NCBI GenBank assembly: GCA_030645355.1
Contig: JAUSNJ010000086.1
Location: 1 to 64,000 of the forward strand
Source of the DNA: Rhodoferax sp.
GTDB lineage: Bacteria; Pseudomonadota; Gammaproteobacteria; Burkholderiales; Burkholderiaceae_C
DNA: 64,000 nt
Reading direction: 5' to 3'
Position numbers and translations under genes: made by a program
Shown: one piece after another, positions 57,174 through 64,000 of the stretch
Layout of the letters: every line of letters starts with the position of its first letter
How positions within the stretch are numbered: the stretch's first letter is position 1
Notes under the pieces: model-generated
Databases searched by the model: none
Seen by the model: only the letters and a program-made list of their open reading frames with translations
What the model was told of the DNA's origin: nothing

Positions 57174-59447
57174 ATGCGCATTTCCCGTCTGAACCGAACA
57201 CTGGTCAATCTTCCCCACTGCGCGCTGGCCTTGGCCGCGTTAGCCTGTTTTTCCGCTGACGCCCAGGTAGCCCCCTCACCAACGCCCCCGGAAGCCGACA
57301 GCAAGGACGCAAAGCCAGGAACCAACCCCGCCCCCACACTCAATCGTGTCGAAGTTATTGGCTCCAGCAGCGACACAGACCTGCGCCGCGCTTCCACCGC
57401 AGCCAAGATCATCATCGGCAAGGAAGATATCGAGCGCTACGGGGATAGCTCGGTCAGCGAAGTTCTCAAGCGCTTGCCTGGTGTGACCACCGGTGGTCGC
57501 CCCGGGCGCGGCGGCGACGTGCGCATGCGCGGCATGGGCGGTGGTTACACGCAACTGCTGATCAATGGCGAGCGCATGCCACCGGGTTTTTCCTTGGACA
57601 ATTTGCCTCCGGACCAAGTGGAACGCATCGAAGTCATGCGGGCACCCACTGCCGAGTATGGCGCCCGCGCTGTGGCCGGCACCATCAATGTGGTGCTGAA
57701 AGAGGCGCTCAAGAAGACGCTCAATGAGGTCCGCATTGGAGCCGGCGTTGAGGACAACCGGGTGTCACCCAACCTGTCCTGGACGCGCAACGACAAGTTT
57801 GGGGAAGGCGTTGCCTACACCGTAACCCTGTCCGCCAACCGCAGTGACACCCGCGATGAACATGACACCCGCACCCGCTGGTACGACCTGGGCAGCGGTC
57901 TGACGGTACTGAACCAGCATGAAACAGGCTTTAGTGCCAACACACGGCAAGGCGTTCACCTGAATGGGCGCGTGCAAATTGCCATTGCGCCGGGAGAGTC
58001 GCTGATCCTGATGCCATTTTTGATGCTGTCGCAAGGCACGTCTGAATCACAAGGCCAACTCGACCAGCTGCCCGGTGGAGCCATTACCCAGCCGTATGCA
58101 CGCTATGCCACAGCCGGTGATGGCCGCTTCAGTTCACTGCGGGGCAATGCCCAATGGCAGAAAAATCTGGGCAACGGCGCCCGGCTTGAGTTGCGCGGTG
58201 GCGCCGGAAGTGGCAATTTCGAAAACCACGGGACCCGACAGGAATTTGACAGCGCCGGACTGCTGACCCGAACCACAGACGACCAGACCAGCACCCGGGA
58301 AACGGGCTGGAACCTGACCGGCAAGGCTTCCCAACAACTGGAAAATGAACACAGCCTGGTGGCCGGTTTAGAGCTGGATAACAGCATCCGCAAACAAAGC
58401 CGCACCACCCTGCAAAACGGCCAGCCCATCCTCACCGAGTTCGGTGACGACCTCAGCGCCTCCAGCATGCGCTTGGCCACCTATATTCAGGACGAGTGGA
58501 ACCCCACCAAGCAGATTTCCGCCTACGCCGGACTGCGCTGGGAAGGCATTGAAACCCGCAGCGACAGCGATGCCTACCAGGTCAGCAACCGCAGCAGCGT
58601 AGTGACGCCCCTGCTGCATGCGACCTGGAGGCCGACCGAGACAAGCCGCGACCAGTGGCGCAGCAGCCTGACGCGCAGCTACAAGGCCGCCAGTTTGCAG
58701 GAGCTGATTGCCCGGCCCGCCATTTCGCAGCGTTTCCCGACCGGCAGCAACGAAGTAGGCAGCCCGGACCGCGCCGGTAACCCCCATCTGGCCCCCGAAC
58801 TGGCACGCGGGTTCGAGTTGGCCTACGAGCACTACCTGGGCAAAGGCGGCCTGATGAGCGCCAACTTCTTCTACCGCCGCATCAACGATCTGATTCGCAA
58901 TGTGGTGGCACTGGAAGATGTCTCCTGGTCTACCGACAAGCGATGGGTGTCACGCCCGCAGAACGTGGGCGATGCCATTGCCCAGGGCATTGAGCTGGAA
59001 GCCAAGTTCCGCATGGATGAGCTGTGGGCAGACGCCCCGCCGGTCTCCCTGCGCACCAATGTCAGTTTCTTTGATTCCCGTGTGGAACAGGTGCCCGGCC
59101 CGAACAACCGGCTGGAAGGCCAACCCAAGGGCACGGCCAACCTGGGCGCCGACTACAAGATGCGCGGTCTGCCCCTGAGCCTGGGTGCCAGTGTCAACAT
59201 CACGCCGGGCTACGATTTGCAGCTCAGCGACATCCAGAGCAGCTCCGTGGGCACCAAGGTCGTCACCGATGCCTTTCTGGTGTGGTTCATCAACCCCAGC
59301 GCGCAATTGCGCCTGAGCGCCAACAATCTGCTGCCCCATGATTACCTCAGCACCGGCAGCACCCTGAATGGAACACAACGCCAGGATAACGAGAGCGCCA
59401 ACGCGTCCAAAATCCGCTGGGGATTGCGGCTGGAATTCAAGCTTTAG
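57174..59447 (+). CDS. TonB-dependent outer-membrane receptor
   Basis: A 757-aa protein with a signal peptide (cleavage near CFSADAQ). A proline-rich linker precedes the plug domain (SVSEVLKRLPGVTTGG, MRGMGGGYTQLLINGERM, VERIEVMRAPTAEYGARAV) and a 22-strand-type barrel ends in GLRLEFKL. The plug resembles ferric-siderophore or catecholate receptors; the substrate is not shown. The first frame start at 57048 lacks a signal sequence, so I use 57174. It overlaps the convergent thioredoxin-like gene by 11 bases. Confidence 0.88.
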   Translation: MRISRLNRTLVNLPHCALALAALACFSADAQVAPSPTPPEADSKDAKPGTNPAPTLNRVEVIGSSSDTDLRRASTAAKIIIGKEDIERYGDSSVSEVLKRLPGVTTGGRPGRGGDVRMRGMGGGYTQLLINGERMPPGFSLDNLPPDQVERIEVMRAPTAEYGARAVAGTINVVLKEALKKTLNEVRIGAGVEDNRVSPNLSWTRNDKFGEGVAYTVTLSANRSDTRDEHDTRTRWYDLGSGLTVLNQHETGFSANTRQGVHLNGRVQIAIAPGESLILMPFLMLSQGTSESQGQLDQLPGGAITQPYARYATAGDGRFSSLRGNAQWQKNLGNGARLELRGGAGSGNFENHGTRQEFDSAGLLTRTTDDQTSTRETGWNLTGKASQQLENEHSLVAGLELDNSIRKQSRTTLQNGQPILTEFGDDLSASSMRLATYIQDEWNPTKQISAYAGLRWEGIETRSDSDAYQVSNRSSVVTPLLHATWRPTETSRDQWRSSLTRSYKAASLQELIARPAISQRFPTGSNEVGSPDRAGNPHLAPELARGFELAYEHYLGKGGLMSANFFYRRINDLIRNVVALEDVSWSTDKRWVSRPQNVGDAIAQGIELEAKFRMDELWADAPPVSLRTNVSFFDSRVEQVPGPNNRLEGQPKGTANLGADYKMRGLPLSLGASVNITPGYDLQLSDIQSSSVGTKVVTDAFLVWFINPSAQLRLSANNLLPHDYLSTGSTLNGTQRQDNESANASKIRWGLRLEFKL

Positions 59448-61044
59448 GGCTCTTGCCAAACACACCGGTGCAGGCAGCGCGCGCGCTGTCTGCCTCGGGC
59501 AGCTTGGCACAAATGCCGTTGAGCTGGGCACTGAGTTTCTGTACCACGGCGGCGTGCTTGCCATCGGCATTCCATTTGCCGAGCTGCGCGCCCATTTTCT
59601 CCAGACTGCGGCGGTTGCGCTCATAAAACGTCTCCGGAGCCGCATCCAGTTCGGCAATCACCTGCGCCGCCGCTTTTTCGATGCGCGCGCTGTCCTGGGG
59701 CGCCATCTCGATCAGTTTCAGCACGTAGCCACTACCCCACTGCAAGCGGGTGGCGGGCCCCATGGAGCCGGCGTAGGCCTTCTCGGCCCAGTCCAGCGAC
59801 GCGGCCTTGTCGCCGCGTTTCTTGGCATTCGAAGCCAGTACCAGCATGTGGTAGTACGCCGACACCGCCTTGGGCAGTTCGGCCTGCAACATCGCGTCGG
59901 AGGCGTCGAGCATGCCCACCTCACTGAGCAAATGCGCCGCGGAGGGGATCACCGCCTGGCGCTCGTACTTGTCGGTGCTGGTCGTATCGGCCTTGGCCGC
60001 AGCGGCCTGGGCCTGCGCCACCAATTCGGCAGGCAGATCAACCTTGGCATTCTTGGGCTTGTCGATTTGCGCCAGACTGACCTTGGCCTGCACCGCACCG
60101 AGCTGATCGGCCTTGGACAATGCCTGGTCAGACGCCAGCCGGTCCAGTGCCGCATTCATCGCGGATACCAGCGCCGTGCGCTCGGTACTGCCGGCAGCGG
60201 TCAACACGGTCACCAGATCGTTGGCATAGTTGACGAAGATGTCACCGTTCTCCCGCGTCCGAGGCGCATCGGCCAGAATTTTCTGGACCTGGGCCAGGGC
60301 CTGTGCTTTGTCCAGTTGCGGCGTCTTTTCCTGGGCTGCAAGCGCGACGGAGCGCAGCGCGAGGCGCGCGGCCGCTTCTTCCTGCTGCGCCGGGCATTTC
60401 AGTGCCAATTGCTGCACGGTAGAGGCCAGCTCCTTCTTGGGCAGCAGCTGTGCCTCATCCAGTTCCCAAGAGTAGTACGCCAGCATGCGCCATGCGTCAG
60501 CGGAAAGCGCTGTGCCACCGGCGCCAGGTGCGGCCAGTGCCGCAGCCAGGGTTTCCTTGATGGGTTGCGTGGCATTCATTCCCATCTTCAGCACCTGCAT
60601 ATACTGCACGGCATCCACCTCACCGGGCAAGCGCGTGAGTTCGGTGCCGTCGGGCTTGAACAGAATCGTGGTCGGGTAGCCGCGCACCTTGAACTGCGTG
60701 CCCAATTTTTGCGCACCGGGCGTGTCGCCATCCAGATAGACCGGAATGAAGCCTTTGCTGCGCTCCACAAAATCAGGGCGGTTGAAAACCGTGGCCTTGA
60801 TCTGGTTGCACGGTGGGCACCAAACCGCGCCCCAATACAAGAACACCGGTTTGTTGTCAGCCTTGGCCTTGGCAAAAACAGCGTCAAGACTGGCGCCATC
60901 GGGCTTGACCCAATCGATTCCGGCATGGGCCGCAGCGGCAGAAGGCACAGCCGGTTTGGCTGCAGGCAACGCCGCGGTTTCAGGCGCTTTGGAGCACGCC
61001 ACAAGCAGCACGGGTAGGGCGGCGAGCAATGCGAGACGGGTCAT
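59437..61044 (-). CDS. thioredoxin-domain lipoprotein with helical repeat C-terminus
   Basis: A 535-aa protein with a lipobox signal (LLVAC). The thioredoxin-like domain follows (residues ~45-165) with WCPPC redox motif and FKVRGYPTTILF. The remaining 370 residues are helical and alanine-rich, looking like tandem TPR/SEL1-type helices. Expected to be periplasmic and involved in thiol reduction or protein folding. The start at 61044 gives the lipoprotein signal; the frame to 61110 does not. It converges with the TonB receptor. Confidence 0.8.
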   Translation of the reverse strand: MTRLALLAALPVLLVACSKAPETAALPAAKPAVPSAAAAHAGIDWVKPDGASLDAVFAKAKADNKPVFLYWGAVWCPPCNQIKATVFNRPDFVERSKGFIPVYLDGDTPGAQKLGTQFKVRGYPTTILFKPDGTELTRLPGEVDAVQYMQVLKMGMNATQPIKETLAAALAAPGAGGTALSADAWRMLAYYSWELDEAQLLPKKELASTVQQLALKCPAQQEEAAARLALRSVALAAQEKTPQLDKAQALAQVQKILADAPRTRENGDIFVNYANDLVTVLTAAGSTERTALVSAMNAALDRLASDQALSKADQLGAVQAKVSLAQIDKPKNAKVDLPAELVAQAQAAAAKADTTSTDKYERQAVIPSAAHLLSEVGMLDASDAMLQAELPKAVSAYYHMLVLASNAKKRGDKAASLDWAEKAYAGSMGPATRLQWGSGYVLKLIEMAPQDSARIEKAAAQVIAELDAAPETFYERNRRSLEKMGAQLGKWNADGKHAAVVQKLSAQLNGICAKLPEADSARAACTGVFGKSPKA

Positions 61045-61208
61045 GGATTTCAAACCTTTTGTAAAAGTGAAGCCAGGATTTTGCGCCATTTCCGAACGCC
61101 CTGCCCACACGGACCGTGCCTGCGCGGCATCTGAAGCTTGCGCGGACCTTTACGCCGGCTTCACGCAGCCTTAACCGGTTCGCCACCTTCGGGACCGAAG
61201 ATAGGCAG

Positions 61209-62717
61209 ATGGAAAAACCACATCGACATCATCTCCCATACCGTCCGCAGATTCTGCGGGTCATTGGCCTAGCCTGGCTGTGCGCCGCTGCCAGCCTTCC
61301 CACGCCCGGCCTTGCGCAGAGCGGCCCATCCCAGACGGCGGCGGTCGCCACAGCGGCGTCCGTGGCGCTACCGGACATGACCACGATCGCCGCCCGGCTA
61401 TCGCCCAGTGTCGTCAACATCAGTGTGCGCGGCGTGCGCAAGGTATCAACAGCCGCAAAGACCACGCCCCCCGCCGGTGACGGTTCCGCAGGTTCCCCGG
61501 ACGACCTGGCATTGCGCGAATACCTGCGCCGGTTCCAGCAGCGCTTCGGCGAGCTGCCTTCCCAGTTGAACATGCCGGTGCGCGGCGAAGGCTCCGGCTT
61601 CATCGTCCGCTCCGACGGCGTGATCATGACCAACGCCCATGTGATCAGCGATGCGGACGAAGTGGTCGTCAAACTGTCCGACCGCCGGGAGTTCCTGGCC
61701 AAGGTGCTGGGCACCGACAAGCGCACGGATATTGCCATCCTCAAGATCGATGCCAGGGATCTGCCCGCGGTCGTGTTGGCCCCCTCCAAGCCGCAGCGGG
61801 TCGGCGACTGGGTGATGGCGATTGGCTCGCCGTTCGGCTTCGAGAGCACGGTCACGGCCGGCGTCATCAGCGCCACCCGCAGGACCCTGCCCGGAGACGG
61901 AACGGTGGCCTTTATCCAGACCGATGCGGCCGTCAATCCCGGCAATTCCGGCGGCCCGCTGATCAACATGCAGGGTGAGGTCATCGGTATCAACTCGCAG
62001 ATTTTCTCGCTGTCGGGCGGCTACCAGGGCGTGTCGTTCGCAATACCGGTCGACGTCGCGGTGAACATCGAGCAGCAAATTCTGGCCACCGGCCAGGTGC
62101 GCCACGCCAAGATCGGGGTCGCCGTCCAGGAGGTGGACCAGTTGCTGGCCCAATCGTTTGGTCTGGCCCGGCCACGCGGCGCGCTCGTGTCGGAAGTGGT
62201 GCCTGGCGGCGCAGCGGATCGCGCCGGCATCCACGTCGGCGACATCGTGCTGACCGCCAATGGCAAGGCAATGGAACAAGCGGGGGACTTTTCCGTCGTC
62301 GTTGGCATGGCGCTGCCACGTGACCGGCTGGGCCTCTCGGTCTGGCGCAGAAGCAAGGAAGTCAGCCTGCAAGTCACGATGGACGACTCCGCCGACGGTC
62401 TGGCCCAGCCGGTGGTCGACACGGCCGGCACACCTATCAACCGCCTGGGCCTGGCACTGCGGCTGGCCAAGCCCGATGAACTGGGTGCAATGGGAGCGGC
62501 GAGTGGATTGTTCATTGAAAAAGTCAGCGGGGCTGCCGAGCGCGCCGGCGTGCAGGCAGGCGATCTCTTGCTGGCCATCAACAACGAAAACATCCACACC
62601 GTTGCACAAGCCAGAACCCTGGCCGACGGGTCAGCGGGGGCCGTCGCCTTGCTGCTGCTGCGCGATGGTTCGCGCCTGTTTGTACCACTGCGTCTGGCAG
62701 CACCGCCCACGGTCTAG
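61209..62717 (+). CDS. HtrA/Deg-like periplasmic serine protease with two PDZ domains
   Basis: A 502-aa protein with an N-terminal signal peptide. The chymotrypsin-like domain has His144 in MTNAHV, Asp174 in RTDIAILK and Ser247 in GNSGGPLIN. Two PDZ domains follow (about residues 300-390 and 405-500). It resembles DegP/DegQ quality-control proteases; the LA-loop region is short. The start at 61209 gives the signal peptide. No sigma-E-type site was identified by eye. Confidence 0.92.
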   Translation: MEKPHRHHLPYRPQILRVIGLAWLCAAASLPTPGLAQSGPSQTAAVATAASVALPDMTTIAARLSPSVVNISVRGVRKVSTAAKTTPPAGDGSAGSPDDLALREYLRRFQQRFGELPSQLNMPVRGEGSGFIVRSDGVIMTNAHVISDADEVVVKLSDRREFLAKVLGTDKRTDIAILKIDARDLPAVVLAPSKPQRVGDWVMAIGSPFGFESTVTAGVISATRRTLPGDGTVAFIQTDAAVNPGNSGGPLINMQGEVIGINSQIFSLSGGYQGVSFAIPVDVAVNIEQQILATGQVRHAKIGVAVQEVDQLLAQSFGLARPRGALVSEVVPGGAADRAGIHVGDIVLTANGKAMEQAGDFSVVVGMALPRDRLGLSVWRRSKEVSLQVTMDDSADGLAQPVVDTAGTPINRLGLALRLAKPDELGAMGAASGLFIEKVSGAAERAGVQAGDLLLAINNENIHTVAQARTLADGSAGAVALLLLRDGSRLFVPLRLAAPPTV

Positions 62718-62727
62718 GGGGGCGCCA

Positions 62728-63435
62728 TCAATGCACCCAGCGCAAATCCCACTCCTGCACGATAGGGCCGTACTGTCCCCTGGTTTCGGCGGTGGGCATC
62801 AGCGTGTATTTCGCGCTCAGGCGCCCAGCATCCGCGAAGGACTGCGGCGCCAGCCCTTGCATACCGGGTGCGCCGGTGCCGACATACAGTGCAACCCCTT
62901 GCTTCTTCTTGTACGCGCACGAGCGGGAATGCACACAGTTGAATGCGACATCCTGGGTGGACAACAGAGTCAGCGACAACTCATGCTTCTTCTTGTCAAG
63001 GTCCACGTTGAGTATGCCGGTCGGCTTCATGGCAATCTCCACGGGCGCCGCCAGCGCACAGGTCCAACTGCTGAACTTGCCATCCGACTCGGCCGACCTT
63101 TCTTTGAACGAAACATCCCATTGCGACAGCAGCACGCTGGCATTGGGCGCCTCTCCGCTCAGAAAGTCAGAGCTGACGGACCTGCTGTCGCGTTCGGTGA
63201 CGGGCAGGCTGACCTTGACGGTGGCACGAGAAACCACCTGCGGGCTGACCTCGGTTCCTGACACATTGATGGTCCCGGTATAGGCACCCAGTTTGGCCGG
63301 CTGCGCCAGCACCGCAGCGGGTGCGGCACCGGCCACGACAGCGACAATGATCACGCCGTTGAAGCATGACGCCAGACGCATTCCGTTTGATGATCTGGCC
63401 GCTTTGGCCCGCGAAGGCGCAATTTCTGTCAGCAT
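62728..63435 (-). CDS. secreted hypothetical protein
   Basis: A 235-aa protein with a hydrophobic export segment at about residues 25-45 followed by an Ala-x-Ala site (VLAQP). The mature part is beta-rich, with a pair of cysteines around FNCVHSRSC. No family recognised. GGGAG lies 10 bases before the ATG at 63435; the ATG at 63381 would give a more typical signal peptide but has a poor ribosome site. It converges with the HtrA-like gene, 10 bases between stops. Confidence 0.65.
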   Translation of the reverse strand: MLTEIAPSRAKAARSSNGMRLASCFNGVIIVAVVAGAAPAAVLAQPAKLGAYTGTINVSGTEVSPQVVSRATVKVSLPVTERDSRSVSSDFLSGEAPNASVLLSQWDVSFKERSAESDGKFSSWTCALAAPVEIAMKPTGILNVDLDKKKHELSLTLLSTQDVAFNCVHSRSCAYKKKQGVALYVGTGAPGMQGLAPQSFADAGRLSAKYTLMPTAETRGQYGPIVQEWDLRWVH

Positions 63436-63598
63436 GGTTTTGGTTCTCCCTGGGCCGATTAAACAGGCTTACCAACGGGCACGCAAGCGCCAAGCACGAC
63501 GGTAATAGTTTGTAAGTGGAGCCCCAAAGCCCTTCAGGTGGATCAAAATGGAGCACTCCCATTTGCCCATCTATCGCTACCGCGTTCACACACATCCC

Positions 63599-63988
63599 AT
63601 GTCCATCTACAAACGTTTTCTCGCCTCCACCCTGATCGCTTCCACGCTGGTCATGGGTCTTCCCGCAACCGCCCAAGCGGGCATTGTGCCGACCCAAGAC
63701 GCCATGTCCACCAGCTCAGCCACGGTGAACCGTGCACAGATCAATACCTTTCTGGCTCGCGCTGACGTACGCAAAGGTCTGATGGACCAGGGTATCGATG
63801 TAGAGGCCGCCCAGAGCCGCGTCAACTCCCTGTCAGACGCCGAGGTGGCGGAGCTGGCCGGCCGGGTTGACCAGGCTCCAGCCGGTGGCGATGTTCTTGG
63901 CCTGATGTTCACGGTTTTCATTGTTTTGCTGGTGACCGATATTCTGGGCCTCACCAAAGTCTTCCCGTTCACTCGATCGGTGCGATGA
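63599..63988 (+). CDS. PA2779-family protein
   Basis: A 129-aa protein with an N-terminal signal sequence (cleaved near ATAQA), a small helical domain containing RAQINTFLARADVRKGLMDQ and VNSLSDAEVAELAGRVDQAP, and a C-terminal membrane helix (VLGLMFTVFIVLLVTDILG). This is the pattern of the PA2779 group, usually next to a PA2778-like cysteine peptidase gene. Function unknown. The stop overlaps a further ATG (ATGA), consistent with that partner. Confidence 0.8.
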   Translation: MSIYKRFLASTLIASTLVMGLPATAQAGIVPTQDAMSTSSATVNRAQINTFLARADVRKGLMDQGIDVEAAQSRVNSLSDAEVAELAGRVDQAPAGGDVLGLMFTVFIVLLVTDILGLTKVFPFTRSVR

Positions 63989-64000
63989 GCAAACGGCGCT
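63985..64000 (+). CDS. start of the next gene, cut by the window edge
   Basis: An ATG at 63985 overlaps the stop of the PA2779-like gene (ATGA) and reads M-S-K-R-R into the window end. By analogy with other genomes it may begin a PA2778-like peptidase; only five codons are visible. Confidence 0.35.

Overview
The window reads as a chromosomal segment of a Burkholderiales betaproteobacterium, most likely Comamonadaceae and Rhodoferax-like. This is inferred from the dense high-GC coding, the phaC-phaA-phaB polyhydroxybutyrate operon, the large NAD-dependent glutamate dehydrogenase, a propionyl-CoA synthetase, the zapA-6S RNA arrangement and short interspersed repeats of a type I associate with that family. 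No rRNA, tRNA, CRISPR array or transposase gene was found.

Layout. (1) 1-3005 is an integron-type cassette array on the minus strand: five complete cassettes plus one cut by the left edge, each with a small ORF and an attC-like site. No integrase gene is present on the upstream side. (2) 3340-13161 holds core genes: an aminotransferase, NAD-glutamate dehydrogenase, endonuclease III, a TAXI-like binding protein, a Yip1 protein and a matrixin-type protease. (3) 13198-38840 is a large cobalamin uptake and nucleotide-loop assembly cluster on the minus strand. It is headed by a cobalamin riboswitch and runs btuB, a second B12-binding protein, cobU, btuF, btuC, btuD, cobO, bioB, cbiB, cobD, cobQ, a class A penicillin-binding protein, cobT, then cobS and cobC. 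About 7.6 kb of unrelated DNA (a multidomain glycosyltransferase, a methyltransferase and a DUF3857/transglutaminase protein) separates cobT from cobS. An 88-bp duplicate of the cobT 3' end lies inside that insert. (4) 38885-43973: zapB-like gene, zapA, 6S RNA, a TauE/SafE permease, and a translationally coupled pair of cyclic-di-GMP enzymes. (5) 44189-47906: PHB operon. (6) 48003-64000: mixed housekeeping and envelope genes (pgeF, FAH hydrolase, thioesterase, sodC, Nudix, tdk, prpE, isochorismatase-like, NlpC/P60, TonB receptor, thioredoxin-like lipoprotein, HtrA-like protease, PA2779-like).

The most unusual signal is a set of three short repeat families, called R1, R2 and R3 here. R1 (four copies) has a conserved core held between long inverted repeats whose sequence differs from copy to copy but remains self-complementary, the pattern expected of a structured RNA or DNA hairpin. 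R2 (three copies) is a smaller hairpin element with a conserved loop; two copies begin right after stop codons. R3 (six copies) is about 48 bp, and its five coding copies are all read in the same frame. R1, R2 and R3 copies sit in frame inside cobU, cobQ, cbiB, cobS and pgeF, so these proteins carry repeat-encoded segments.

Many start codons were moved from the longest ORF to starts supported by ATGA overlaps, signal peptides, integron core sites or the riboswitch position. All function calls come from reading motifs and general family knowledge; no database search was run.
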